Shown in pieces: positions 50,325 through 58,740 of a stretch of DNA of 64,000 bases. Each line of letters begins with the position of its first letter. Position 1 is the stretch's first letter. The translations under genes were made by a program, and so were the position numbers. Below the pieces are notes generated by a model. That model was not told the DNA's origin. It worked only from the letters and a program-made list of their open reading frames with translations, and did no database searches. This DNA is from Modestobacter versicolor (lineage in GTDB: Bacteria; Actinomycetota; Actinomycetes; Mycobacteriales; Geodermatophilaceae): assembly GCF_014195485.1 (NCBI RefSeq), contig NZ_JACIBU010000001.1, positions 1,302,001-1,366,000 on the forward strand, read 5' to 3'.

Positions 50325-51596
50325 CTACCGCTCCGTCACGGTCAGGTCGGGCAGGGCGTCGAGGTGCAGGGCCATGCCGAACCACACCCAGTTGGAGTCG
50401 TAGTAGCCGAGCTGCTCGGCCAGGTTGCCGGTGTCCGCGTCGTACACCGGGAGCAGCTCCTCGGTGTAGACCTCCTCGGCCAGGTCGGGCTCGACGACGG
50501 TGAAGTAGCCCATCGCCCCGCCGTACATCGCCGGCGCCTCGTAGTCGACGACCGGCGTCCCGTCGCGGCCGTAGACCGCGGCCAGCTCGCCCCGCGACGT
50601 CCACTCCTCGGCGAGCAGCGACTGCCGCTCGAGCAGCGCCACGGCGCGCTCCTCGTCGTGCCAGCGGGCGTCCAGCGCCAACCGCCACGGCAGCCGCAGC
50701 GCGTCGTAGCTGAACCGGGTGGTCAGGGTGTCGCTGACCGGGCTGAACGCACCGGTCTCCCGGTCCATGAACACCCAGTCCGGCGGCAGCCCGGCGGAGC
50801 GGGCGGCGTCCAGCGGCTGGTCCTCGAGCGCCTCGAGGACCTCGTAGGTGTTGTCGACCAGGCCCGGCCAGTCGTGCTCCAGGTCCACCGCGGCGAACAC
50901 CCGGTAGGCGTAGGGCGCGAAGTAGGAGGGGTTGACCAGCACCCGCTCGGTGTCGAACTGCTCGAGGTCGTTGGCCGCCAGCACCGGTTCCCCGGCGACG
51001 GCGACGACCTCCTCGGTCCAGATGCTGTCGATGATCGGGAGGGCGTCGTAGAGGAAGACGTCCTGCTTCCACCGCGAGTACGCCATCAGCAGCGCGAGGG
51101 CGATGTCGGCGTCGGCGTCGGAGGCGGTGTTGTCGCCGCCCAGCTCCTCCTGCACGCCGTAGCTGCCGTCGGACCGCGGGCCGAACCGCCAGGACATCAG
51201 GGAGTCCGCGCGCTGGAGGTTGTCCTTGGTCCACTGCCAGCTGTCGGTGAAGGTCTGCAGGTCGTCGGACCACACGGCGCGCAGCATCGTGTAGCTCTGG
51301 CCCTCGGACGTGGTGATCCCGCCGCTCTGCGGGTCGAGCGTCCGGTTGGTGCCCTCTTCCAGGTAGTTCTCCGTGTAGACCCGCCACAGGTCGTCCAGCA
51401 CCGTGCGGTCGGAGACCGCCCGGGGCTCGTCGGCGGCGACGGTCGCCACGGCGTCGGTGATGTCGTCGGCGTAGACCGTCCCGGCCACGCCGAGCACGAC
51501 CGCGAGGACCAGCGCGACGAGGGCGGCCAGCCGGCCGCGCCGCCGGGGCCCGGGCTGCGGCCCGTCGGCCGGGACGGCCTCCTGCTCACGCAGCAT
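50325..51596 (-). CDS. Family 8 glycoside hydrolase, membrane-anchored
   Basis: A 423-residue endo-beta-glucanase-type (alpha/alpha)6 barrel. Residues 1-22 are basic and cytoplasmic, a single helix (LAALVALVLAVVLGVAGTVY) anchors it, and the enzyme faces outward. The GH8 segment TASDADADIALALLMAYSRW is near residue 180, with MSWRFGPRSDGSYGV before it and YAPYAYRVF-like repeats after. BcsZ, the GH8 of cellulose operons, trims nascent cellulose; a matching role is likely. ATG 51596 overlaps the GT4 gene by 11 nt. Confidence 0.85.
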   Translation of the reverse strand: MLREQEAVPADGPQPGPRRRGRLAALVALVLAVVLGVAGTVYADDITDAVATVAADEPRAVSDRTVLDDLWRVYTENYLEEGTNRTLDPQSGGITTSEGQSYTMLRAVWSDDLQTFTDSWQWTKDNLQRADSLMSWRFGPRSDGSYGVQEELGGDNTASDADADIALALLMAYSRWKQDVFLYDALPIIDSIWTEEVVAVAGEPVLAANDLEQFDTERVLVNPSYFAPYAYRVFAAVDLEHDWPGLVDNTYEVLEALEDQPLDAARSAGLPPDWVFMDRETGAFSPVSDTLTTRFSYDALRLPWRLALDARWHDEERAVALLERQSLLAEEWTSRGELAAVYGRDGTPVVDYEAPAMYGGAMGYFTVVEPDLAEEVYTEELLPVYDADTGNLAEQLGYYDSNWVWFGMALHLDALPDLTVTER

Positions 51597-53070
51597 GCCG
51601 GTCACCACCCTGGTCGTCGCTGCGGACCTCGACCGGACGACCGACGGCCTCGGCCAGGTCGATCGCGTCCTCCGGGTCCGACCACTGGCCGAGCAGGTCG
51701 GCGTGCCGGGCGACCAGCACGCTGACGGCGGGGTCGGTCCGGTCGACGTCGAGCCGGTCCAGGATCCCCTGGACGTCGCCCTCGTCTGCGCCGGCGAGCA
51801 GCCCGCGGACGACGGTGCCGTCGGACACCCAGACGTCACCCGCCCGCCGGGAGGTCTGCCACTCCCCGCGGATCGCGGACTCCGGGACGCTCAGCACGAC
51901 CACCAGGTCGTTGCCGGCTCGCCGCTCGGCGAAGCCGTGCCGCCGGCGCTCCAGGCGCGCGTCCTCCAGACCGACCGCCGTCAGCAGACCGGCAGCCGTG
52001 CCCGTCCAGGTGAAGCGGGCGGCCCACGAGCGGGCGCGCCCGGCCATCGTGGCGGCCACGACAGGGTCGGCGAGGACGGTGAGCGCCCGGGAGACGGCCG
52101 CACCGAGCTCGGCGGAGGTGCCGTCGACCAGCCAGCCGGTGCGGCCGTGCCGTACGGCGTCGGTCATGCCGCTGACCCGCCGGGCCAGCGCCGGGACACC
52201 GGCGCCGTTGGCCTCGATCAGCGACGGCGCCCAGTCACCGCCGTCGGAGGCGCTGACGGTCAGCCAGGCCGCGCCGAGCACCGCGTCGCGCTCGGCGTCG
52301 GGGAGCCGGCCGTGGAAGACGACCCGCGCACCGACCGCGCGCGCCCGCTCCTCCAGGCCGGTGCGGGCGGGCCCGCCACCGACCAGGTGCAGCTCGGCCT
52401 CCGGGTGCCGCGCCTGTACCTCCGGCATGGCGTCGACGAGCGCGTCCAGCCGCTTGAGCGCCGTCAGCCGCCCGACGACGACGACGCGGGGCGTGGCCGA
52501 CCGCCGGCGCTCGACGCCGAGGCTGTCGGCGCCGCAGGGCACCACGACGACCGGGCCGTCGAAGCGCAGCCGCCGCCGCACCGCGGCCCTGGCCGACGGG
52601 GACAGCACCACGACGGTGCGCCGCCGGTACACCCGGCGGCTGGCCGGGCCCTCGAGCCAGCGGGCCAGCCGGGCCGCCGCCGGGCGCAGCGCCCGGGCGA
52701 AGAGGTCCTGGTGGACGTGGTGCACCAGCAGCACGACCGGGACGTCGCGGCGGGTGACCAGCGGGCTGAAGAACGGGATGCCGTTCTGCGAGTCGACGAC
52801 CGCGCCGACCTCGGCGCGGTGCCTGAGCAGCCACAGCAGGGCGAGCGGGTAGACGCTCCACCAGCTGCCGAGCCGTCGGATCTGGTAGCCGTCGAGCTCT
52901 TCCCGGGCCGGCGTGCCGGCCGGGCGGCTGGTCACCAGCACGACCGACCGCCCCTGGCGGGTCAGCTCGCGGGCAGCGCGCTCGCAGTACAGCTCCGCGC
53001 CGCCGGCAGCAGGGTGCCGGCGGTCGCGCCAGTTGAGGACGATCAGGCGGGACCCCCGTGCCGCCGTCAT
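51586..53070 (-). CDS. Family 4 glycosyltransferase with C-terminal extension
   Basis: A 494-residue GT-B enzyme. RLIVLNWRDRRHPAAGGAEL is the acceptor-side start. PRVVVVGRLTALKRLDALVD begins the donor domain (about 216), and the E-x7-E motif is in WAPSLIEANGAGVPALARRV (about 303). The fold ends near residue 375. A further 120 residues (from LEDARLERRRHGFAERRAGN) have no family counterpart that I know and include DEGDVQGILDRLDVDRTDPA. ATG 53070 shares one base with the stop of the upstream gene (TGATG). Sugar specificity unknown. Confidence 0.9.
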   Translation of the reverse strand: MTAARGSRLIVLNWRDRRHPAAGGAELYCERAARELTRQGRSVVLVTSRPAGTPAREELDGYQIRRLGSWWSVYPLALLWLLRHRAEVGAVVDSQNGIPFFSPLVTRRDVPVVLLVHHVHQDLFARALRPAAARLARWLEGPASRRVYRRRTVVVLSPSARAAVRRRLRFDGPVVVVPCGADSLGVERRRSATPRVVVVGRLTALKRLDALVDAMPEVQARHPEAELHLVGGGPARTGLEERARAVGARVVFHGRLPDAERDAVLGAAWLTVSASDGGDWAPSLIEANGAGVPALARRVSGMTDAVRHGRTGWLVDGTSAELGAAVSRALTVLADPVVAATMAGRARSWAARFTWTGTAAGLLTAVGLEDARLERRRHGFAERRAGNDLVVVLSVPESAIRGEWQTSRRAGDVWVSDGTVVRGLLAGADEGDVQGILDRLDVDRTDPAVSVLVARHADLLGQWSDPEDAIDLAEAVGRPVEVRSDDQGGDRHAA

Positions 53071-53801
53071 CAGGCCATCCGTCCCAGCGCTGCGTGCACC
53101 GCACGCACCTCGGAGAGGACCCGTCGGCCGTGCGTCCACACGTGGAAGGACGAGCCCTCCTGGTCGGTCCAGCGGACCGGCACCTCGGTGACCGGCAGCC
53201 CCAGCCGGGCGGCGACGGCGAGGACCTCGACGTCGAAGGCGAAGCCGTTGGCGGTCACCCGGCTGAAGATCTGCTCGGCGGCCTCGGCGGAGAAGAACTT
53301 GAAGCCGCACTGGGTGTCCGCCACGTCGCCCACGAGGGGCCGGGTCATCATCCGGAACGTGCTCGACCCGAGCCGCCGGAGCAGCGGCTGCGCGACCTCG
53401 TAGCCGGCGCCGGTGATCCGCCGCGAGCCGATGACGACCGGGTCGCCCTCCTGCAGGTGGCCGACGACGTCGGTCAGGACCTGCGGCGGGGTGGAGAGGT
53501 CGGCGTCGCAGAAGCCGCGCCAGCGGGCGGTGCCGGCCAGCAGACCGCGGCGCACCGCGGCGCCCTTGCCCTGGCGGGAGCAGCCGATCAGGCGCACGGA
53601 GGTGTTCTCCGGGGAGCGCGCGGCGACGTCGTCGACCACCTCGGCGGTCCGGTCGACGGAGCCGTTGTCCACCACGGTGAACCGGACGCTCAGCGGGAGC
53701 GTGGCGGCGTGGGCGGTCAGGGCGCGGAGCGTCGGGCCGAGCCGCTGCTCCTCGTTGAAGACGGGGACGACGACGTCGAGGTCGATCACTGGCTGGCTCA
53801 C
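53070..53801 (-). CDS. Dolichyl-phosphate-sugar-synthase-like family 2 glycosyltransferase
   Basis: A 243-residue GT-A enzyme that probably moves glucose or mannose onto polyprenyl phosphate at the inner membrane face. DLDVVVPVFNEEQRLGPTL opens the nucleotide site, FTVVDNGSVDRTAEV and WRGFCDADLSTPPQV (DxD) follow, then VGDVADTQCGFKFFS and the GFAFDVEVLAVA segment usual for this group. No membrane helices. GTG 53801 is preferred over GTG 53819 because AAAGG lies eight bases before it. Next to GtrA, a typical flippase-like partner. Confidence 0.9.
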   Translation of the reverse strand: MSQPVIDLDVVVPVFNEEQRLGPTLRALTAHAATLPLSVRFTVVDNGSVDRTAEVVDDVAARSPENTSVRLIGCSRQGKGAAVRRGLLAGTARWRGFCDADLSTPPQVLTDVVGHLQEGDPVVIGSRRITGAGYEVAQPLLRRLGSSTFRMMTRPLVGDVADTQCGFKFFSAEAAEQIFSRVTANGFAFDVEVLAVAARLGLPVTEVPVRWTDQEGSSFHVWTHGRRVLSEVRAVHAALGRMA

Positions 53802-53852
53802 GCGGTGGTCACCTTTCACGGGGAGGGGCGGCGGGCGCCGTGGGACGAGCGG

Positions 53853-54344
53853 TCATGGGCGGGACCGGTCACCGCCGGGGACCAGCTGGGGCTGCGGCAG
53901 TGCGAGGGGCAGGACCGGGGCCACGTCGGCGGTCAGCGCGGGGCGCCGGAACACCAGGCGGGAGCTGAGCAGGAACGACGCCCCGGCGCTGGCCACGGTC
54001 CCGACGAGGGCGCTGGTCATCGCGGTGGTGCCGATGACCCGGTAGGCCAGCGAGAAGACCGCGGCGTTGACGCCGAACCCGGCGGCGGCGGAGCCGTTGA
54101 AGAGGGCGGCCCGGCGCAGGACCGAGCCGACCGTCTCCCGGCCGGGGGTGCGGCGCGAGGACCAGGTCCAGTAGTAGCTGACCGCGAAGTTCACCTGGGT
54201 GGCCACCAGGAAGGCGACGACGTTGGCCGCCTCGGCGACGACCCAACCCGACGCCAGCCGGAAGACGGCCAGGTGGAGGACGGTCATGGCCACGCCGACG
54301 ACGGCGAACCGGACGACGGTGGCACTGCGGAGCGCACGCAGCAT
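53853..54344 (-). CDS. GtrA-family membrane protein
   Basis: A 163-residue, four-helix protein of the GtrA family, thought to move polyprenyl-phosphate sugars across the membrane. RFAVVGVAMTVLHLAVFRLA forms the first helix, VAEAANVVAFLVATQVNFAV the second with the conserved Asn/Phe, YYWTWSSRR the loop, and two helices follow. A Pro-rich tail ends it. ATG 54344 with CAGGAG five bases upstream. First gene of the six-gene polysaccharide unit. Confidence 0.87.
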   Translation of the reverse strand: MLRALRSATVVRFAVVGVAMTVLHLAVFRLASGWVVAEAANVVAFLVATQVNFAVSYYWTWSSRRTPGRETVGSVLRRAALFNGSAAAGFGVNAAVFSLAYRVIGTTAMTSALVGTVASAGASFLLSSRLVFRRPALTADVAPVLPLALPQPQLVPGGDRSRP

Positions 54345-54710
54345 CCAGGCTCCTGACTCGCACGACGGGTGGGCGGCACACAGGCGCACTTCGTCGTGGA
54401 GCCCCGTGAGAACGCCTCGGAAGTTACGCGCTTCGTTGAGGCTTCACGCTCTGTCCGTGACCGAGGCGATCACGAACGGTGACGGTCACACAGCGGTCGT
54501 GGCGCGACGCGCGCGTGGCCGACGGCTCGTTCGTGAACATCGCGTTACCCGCGATTAGGTTGCCCGCGACCCAGATGGATCAAGGAACGTGCAGGTCACG
54601 GCGGCGCGCCGTCTGCCCGGCCGGCGAGGGTGAGCGCGTGCGTATAACGATCCGGTCACGATGGAGGATCTGGCACGGAACCGTCCCTGACGGCTGCGTG
54701 GCCGAGCCGC
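54345..54710. other. Regulatory region between hisF and the polysaccharide operon
   Basis: This 366-nt stretch has no supported gene. It is less GC-rich than its surroundings, with TAGGTT (54556-54561) and TATAAC (54643-54648) on the plus strand and several GTGAC/GTCAC copies (near 54479-54500, 54595, 54655). It must hold the promoter for the gtrA unit on the minus strand. I cannot pick one hexamer pair with confidence. Confidence 0.5.
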
Positions 54711-55505
54711 TCAGCCGAGCGGGTGGTCGGACTCCTGCCGGATCGGCACGCCCGCCGCGGCCAGACCGCGCTTCACGTCACCCACCCGCAGCTGGCCGAA
54801 GTGGAAGACGCTGGCCGCCAGGACGGCGTCCGCCCCGGCCTCGACCGCCGGTGGGAAGTGGTCGACGGCGCCCGCTCCCCCACTGGCGATCAGCGGCACG
54901 CTGACCTCCCGGCGCACGGCGCGGATCAGGTCGGTGTCGAAGCCGGCCCGGGTGCCGTCGGCGTCCATCGAGTTCAGCAGCACCTCGCCGACCCCGAGCC
55001 CAGCCGCCTGCACGACCCACTCCACGGCGTCCCGGCCGGTGCCGCGCCGCCCGCCGTGCGTGGTGATCTCGAAGCCGGAGTCGGTGACCGCGCCGTCCTG
55101 CACCCGGCGGGCGTCCAGGGACAGCACCAGCACCTGGTTGCCGAACCGGTCGGCGATCTCGGCGATCAGCTCCGGCCGGGCGACGGCGGCGGTGTTCACC
55201 GCGACCTTGTCCGCCCCGGCCCGCAGCAGCTTGTCGACGTCGGCGACGCTGCGCACCCCACCGCCGACGGTCAGCGGGATGAACACGCTCTCCGCGGTGC
55301 GCCGGACGACGTCGTAGGTGGTCTCCCGGTCACCGGAGCTCGCGGTGATGTCGAGGAAGGTGAGCTCGTCGGCGCCCTCGGCGTCGTAGACCCGGGCCAT
55401 CTCCACCGGGTCGCCGGCATCGACCAGGTCGACGAAGTTCACGCCCTTGACCACCCGGCCGGCGTCGACGTCCAGGCACGGGATCACGCGGACGGCGAGA
55501 CTCAC
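54711..55505 (-). CDS. hisF: Imidazole glycerol phosphate synthase cyclase subunit
   Basis: A 264-residue TIM barrel that joins PRFAR with ammonia from HisH to make imidazole glycerol phosphate and [25 protein letters not shown] holds the first catalytic Asp. [20 protein letters not shown] precedes the second Asp in VLSLDARRV, and [12 protein letters not shown] closes the phosphate site. GTG start overlaps the RidA gene stop (GTGA). Its partner hisH lies 2.6 kb upstream, beyond priA. Confidence 0.97.
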   Translation of the reverse strand: MSLAVRVIPCLDVDAGRVVKGVNFVDLVDAGDPVEMARVYDAEGADELTFLDITASSGDRETTYDVVRRTAESVFIPLTVGGGVRSVADVDKLLRAGADKVAVNTAAVARPELIAEIADRFGNQVLVLSLDARRVQDGAVTDSGFEITTHGGRRGTGRDAVEWVVQAAGLGVGEVLLNSMDADGTRAGFDTDLIRAVRREVSVPLIASGGAGAVDHFPPAVEAGADAVLAASVFHFGQLRVGDVKRGLAAAGVPIRQESDHPLG

Positions 55506-55894
55506 GACCCCGCCCCCCGGACCGCGTCGGCCTCGACCTCCACCAGCATCGCCGGGTCGATCAGCGCCGCCACCTGCACCATCGAGGTGGCCGGCCGGAC
55601 GTCGCCGAAGAACTCCCCGTGCACCCGCCCGACCTCCTCCCAGCGGCTGATGTCGGTCACGTACACCCGGGTGCGGACGACGTCGCCAGGCACGAAGCCG
55701 GCCTCGGTCAGCGCCCGGACGACGCCCTGCAGCGCCACCCGGGTCTGCCCCGCGGTGTCACCGGCGTGCACCACGGCGCCGTCGACGGTGGCGGTCGTGC
55801 CGCTCACCCACGCGGTGTCCCCGACGACGACGACCCGGCTGTAGCCGACGACCGCCTCGTACGGGCCGCCGGACCCCAGCCGCAGCGCCGTCAC
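55502..55894 (-). CDS. RidA/YjgF-family enamine deaminase-like protein
   Basis: A 130-residue protein of the RidA superfamily, which hydrolyses reactive enamines or imines released by PLP enzymes. [20 protein letters not shown], then [20 protein letters not shown], then [18 protein letters not shown] form the usual trimer-building fold. [20 protein letters not shown] carries the position of the catalytic Arg, but here no Arg is seen just before the strand (RPATSMVQV has it five residues earlier). It is coupled by GTGA overlaps to both priA and hisF, so it is made with the histidine enzymes. Confidence 0.87.
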   Translation of the reverse strand: MTALRLGSGGPYEAVVGYSRVVVVGDTAWVSGTTATVDGAVVHAGDTAGQTRVALQGVVRALTEAGFVPGDVVRTRVYVTDISRWEEVGRVHGEFFGDVRPATSMVQVAALIDPAMLVEVEADAVRGAGS

Positions 55895-56622
55895 GCCAGC
55901 TCCTCGGTCAGCCGCAGCGCCTCGGGCAGGGTGAACTGGCCGGCGTAGAGCGCCTTGCCCACGATCGAGCCCTCGACGCCGATCCCGGTCAGCCCGGCCA
56001 GCGCGCGGATGTCGTCCAGCGAGCTCACGCCCCCGGAGGCGATGACCGGGCGCGGGGTCGCGGCGCACACCTCGCGCAGCAGGTCCAGGTTGGGGCCGCG
56101 CAGCGTGCCGTCCTTGGTGATGTCGGTGACCACGTACCGGGCGCACCCCTCGGCGTCCAGCCGGGCGAGGGTCTCGTAGAGCTCGCCGCCCTCCTGGGTC
56201 CAGCCGCGGGCGGCCAGCCGGGTCCCGCGCACGTCGAGGCCGACGGCGACCCGGTCACCGTGCTCGGCGATCGCCCGGGCGCACCACTCCGGCGACTCCA
56301 GCGCGGCGGTGCCCAGGTTGACCCGCCGGCAGCCGGTGGCCAGCGCCGCGGCCAGCGACTCGTCGTCCCGGATGCCGCCGGACAGCTCCACGTCGACGTC
56401 CAGGGCGCCGACCACCGAGGCGAGCAGCTCGCGGTTGGACCCGCGGCCGAACGCGGCGTCGAGGTCGACCAGGTGCACCCACTCGGCGCCGTCGCGCTGC
56501 CAGGCCAGCGCGGCCTCCAGCGGGTCACCGTAGGAGGTCTCGCTGCCGGCCTCGCCCTGCACCAGGCGGACGGCGAGACCGTCGGCGACGTCGACGGCGG
56601 GGAGCAGCTGCAGCTTCGTCAC
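55891..56622 (-). CDS. priA: Bifunctional HisA/TrpF isomerase (PriA)
   Basis: A 243-residue TIM barrel that in actinobacteria isomerises both ProFAR (histidine) and PRA (tryptophan). [20 protein letters not shown] has the catalytic Asp and the conserved Arg. [28 protein letters not shown] and [19 protein letters not shown], with the second Asp, follow. No trpF gene is in the trp cluster, which fits the dual role. GTG 56622 lies six bases after TAGGCT, so the message starts at the codon itself. It heads the priA-ridA-hisF unit. Confidence 0.95.
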   Translation of the reverse strand: MTKLQLLPAVDVADGLAVRLVQGEAGSETSYGDPLEAALAWQRDGAEWVHLVDLDAAFGRGSNRELLASVVGALDVDVELSGGIRDDESLAAALATGCRRVNLGTAALESPEWCARAIAEHGDRVAVGLDVRGTRLAARGWTQEGGELYETLARLDAEGCARYVVTDITKDGTLRGPNLDLLREVCAATPRPVIASGGVSSLDDIRALAGLTGIGVEGSIVGKALYAGQFTLPEALRLTEELA

Positions 56623-56628
56623 GGGTCA

Positions 56629-56634
56629 AGCCTA
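56629..56634 (-). promoter_or_regulatory. -10 element, leaderless priA transcript
   Basis: TAGGCT on the minus strand, 6 nt before the priA GTG. Confidence 0.5.
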
Positions 56635-56674
56635 GGGAAGCCCTGCGCGCCCGCTGTCGGAGCGGTGCGGCAGG

Positions 56675-57283
56675 GTGCTGGCCATGGAGTTCCGCGACGT
56701 CGTCCGCAGGCGGCGCATGGTGCGCGACTACGACCCCGACCGGCCCGTCCCGGCCGACGTCCGCGAGCGGCTGCTCGAGCACGCCGTCCGCGCCCCCTCG
56801 GCCGGGTTCAGCCAGGGCTGGGCGTTCCTGGTGCTGGAGACCGCCGAGGACCGCGACCGGTTCTGGGCCGCGACCACCGGCGAGGGCGCGCCCGACGGCT
56901 GGCTGACCCGGATGCGGCGGGCTCCGCTGCTGGTCGTGCCGCTGTCGCACAAGGACGCCTACCTGGACCGCTACGCCGAACCGGACAAGGGCTGGACCGA
57001 CCGCGACGAGCGCCGCTGGCCGGTGCCCTACTGGCACGTCGACACCGGGATGGCCTCGCTGCTGGTGCTGCTCACCGCGGTCGACGAGGGGCTGGCCGCG
57101 TGCTTCTTCGGCATCCCGCCGGAGCGCATCGACGCCTTCCGCGACGCGTTCGGCGTGCCGGCGGCCTACACCCCGATCGGCTGCCTCTCGGTCGGCTACC
57201 CGGGCAGCGAGGACAAGCGCTCCCCGTCCCTGCGGCGCGGCCGCCGGGCCACCGAGGAGGTCGTGCACCGCGGCCGGTGGTGA
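56675..57283 (+). CDS. Nitroreductase-family flavoprotein
   Basis: A 202-residue FMN enzyme of the nitroreductase fold. MEFRDVVRRRRMVRDYDPDR with the Arg pair binding the FMN phosphate, VRAPSAGFSQGWAFLVLETA, and GMASLLVLLTAVDEGLAACF are typical, and PIGCLSVGYPG closes the site. Probably reduces nitro, quinone or enone groups with NAD(P)H; the substrate is unknown. An alternative ATG at 56684 is three codons shorter. No Shine-Dalgarno. Divergent from priA. Confidence 0.87.
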   Translation: MLAMEFRDVVRRRRMVRDYDPDRPVPADVRERLLEHAVRAPSAGFSQGWAFLVLETAEDRDRFWAATTGEGAPDGWLTRMRRAPLLVVPLSHKDAYLDRYAEPDKGWTDRDERRWPVPYWHVDTGMASLLVLLTAVDEGLAACFFGIPPERIDAFRDAFGVPAAYTPIGCLSVGYPGSEDKRSPSLRRGRRATEEVVHRGRW

Positions 57284-57299
57284 CTGGTTGACTCCTCCC

Positions 57300-58070
57300 G
57301 TGCCGAACGAGCCCGAGCAGACCTCCCGCGCCGTCCTGGTCACCGGCGCCTCCCGGGGCATCGGCCGCGCCATCGCGCTGGCCTTCGCCGCGCAGGGCGA
57401 CCGGGTCGCGGTGCACGCCAACACCTCGCGCGCGCAGGCCGAGGAGGTGCTGGCCGAGCTGCCGGGCGAGGGGCACACCGTCGTGCAGGCCGACGTCGCC
57501 GACCCCGAGGCGATCGGCCGGGCGGTCGACGAGGCGGCCGCGGCGCTGGGCGGGCTGCACGTGCTGGTCAACAACGCCGCGGTCTTCACCGCGCACCCGC
57601 CGCTGGAGACCAGCTACGCCGAGTGGCAGGCCGCCTGGTCGCGCACGCTCGCGGTCAACCTGCTCGGCCCGGCCAACGCGACGTTCCGGGCGCTGCCGCA
57701 CCTGATCGCCTCCGGCGGCGGCGCGGTGGTCAACGTCTCCAGCCGGGGCGCCTTCCGCGGCGAGCCGAACACTCCCGCCTACGGCGCCTCCAAGGCCGGG
57801 CTCAACGCCTTCGGCCAGTCGATGGCGCTCGCGCTGGCCCCGCACGGCATCTCGGTGGGCACGGTGGCCCCCGGGTTCGTGCAGACCGAGATGGCCCGCG
57901 AGGTGCTCGACGGCCCGGGTGGCGACGCGGTGCGCGCGCAGTCGCCCTACGGACGGGTGGCCCGGCCGGAGGAGGTCGCCGCGGCGGTGCTGTGGCTGGC
58001 CTCGCCGCAGGCCAGCTTCTCCACCGGCACGATCATCGACGTCAACGGCGCGAGCTACCTGCGCAGCTGA
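57300..58070 (+). CDS. Short-chain dehydrogenase/reductase
   Basis: A 256-residue classical SDR. Cofactor motif VLVTGASRGIGRAIALAFAA, HANTSRAQA after strand 2 suggesting NADPH preference, LHVLVNNAAVF, then catalytic Ser (VVNVSSRGAF) and Y-x3-K (AYGASKAGLNAFG). The end SFSTGTIIDVNGASYLRS resembles 3-oxoacyl-ACP reductases. GTG 57300 is chosen over a TTG four codons earlier; neither has a clear Shine-Dalgarno. It ends two bases before a half copy of the palindromic repeat. Confidence 0.9.
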   Translation: MPNEPEQTSRAVLVTGASRGIGRAIALAFAAQGDRVAVHANTSRAQAEEVLAELPGEGHTVVQADVADPEAIGRAVDEAAAALGGLHVLVNNAAVFTAHPPLETSYAEWQAAWSRTLAVNLLGPANATFRALPHLIASGGGAVVNVSSRGAFRGEPNTPAYGASKAGLNAFGQSMALALAPHGISVGTVAPGFVQTEMAREVLDGPGGDAVRAQSPYGRVARPEEVAAAVLWLASPQASFSTGTIIDVNGASYLRS

Positions 58071-58071
58071 C

Positions 58072-58084
58072 GAAGGACCCTCCT
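58072..58084 (+). repeat. Half copy of the palindromic repeat, copy G
   Basis: Only the left arm (GAAGGACCCTCCT) remains, starting one base after the SDR stop. The sequence then runs into the hisH stop codon. No matching right arm was found, so this looks like a truncated element. Confidence 0.6.
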
Positions 58085-58740
58085 CAGGCCAGCGAGTCCA
58101 GCCAGTTGGTGAGCAGCTGGGCGCCGGCGTCGCCGCTCTTCTCCGGGTGGAACTGGGTCGCCGAGAGCGGCCCGTTCTCCACCCCGGCGACGAACCGGTC
58201 GCCGTGCTCGGCCCAGGTGACCGACGGCGGGGTCAGCCGCCCGGTCACGCCCGGCTCGGCCAGCGGGAACTCGCGGACGCCGTAGGAGTGCACGAAGTAG
58301 AAGCGCTGGTCGGCCAGGCCGGCGAACAGCGTGCTGCCCTCCGGCGCCTGCACGGTGTTCCAGCCCATGTGCGGCAGCACCGGGGCCTTCAGCTGCTCGA
58401 CCACACCGGGCCACTCACCGCAGCCCGCGGTGTCCTGGCCGTGCTCGACCCCGCGCTCGAAGAGCACCTGCATGCCCACGCAGATGCCCAGCACCGGGCG
58501 GCCACCGGCCAGCCGGCGGCCGATCACCTGGGGCCCGTCGACGGCGCGCAGACCGTCCATGCAGGCGGCGTAGGCGCCCACGCCCGGGACGACGAGGCCG
58601 TCGGCCTCCAGCGCCGCATGCGGGTCGGCGGTCACCGTGACGTCAGCGCCCACGCGGGCCAGCGCCCGCTCGGCCGAGCGCAGGTTGCCCGACCCGTAGT
58701 CCAGCACGACGACCTTCTTCACAGCTGCCACGCTACCCAT
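58084..58740 (-). CDS. hisH: Imidazole glycerol phosphate synthase amidotransferase subunit
   Basis: A 218-residue class I glutaminase that feeds ammonia to HisF. Nucleophile Cys in [18 protein letters not shown], catalytic His and Glu in [14 protein letters not shown], and [17 protein letters not shown] at the N-terminus. ATG 58740 shares a base with the stop of the GNAT gene (TGATG), so hisH depends on that gene for translation rather than on hisB or priA. Separated from hisB by SulP, MerR and a small membrane gene. Confidence 0.96.
   Translation of the reverse strand: MGSVAAVKKVVVLDYGSGNLRSAERALARVGADVTVTADPHAALEADGLVVPGVGAYAACMDGLRAVDGPQVIGRRLAGGRPVLGICVGMQVLFERGVEHGQDTAGCGEWPGVVEQLKAPVLPHMGWNTVQAPEGSTLFAGLADQRFYFVHSYGVREFPLAEPGVTGRLTPPSVTWAEHGDRFVAGVENGPLSATQFHPEKSGDAGAQLLTNWLDSLA

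Noticed and set aside
54479-54904. 141-codon plus-strand frame between gtrA and hisF
   Set aside because: It runs antisense into hisF, and its composition (Arg/Pro-rich, irregular third positions) does not look coded.
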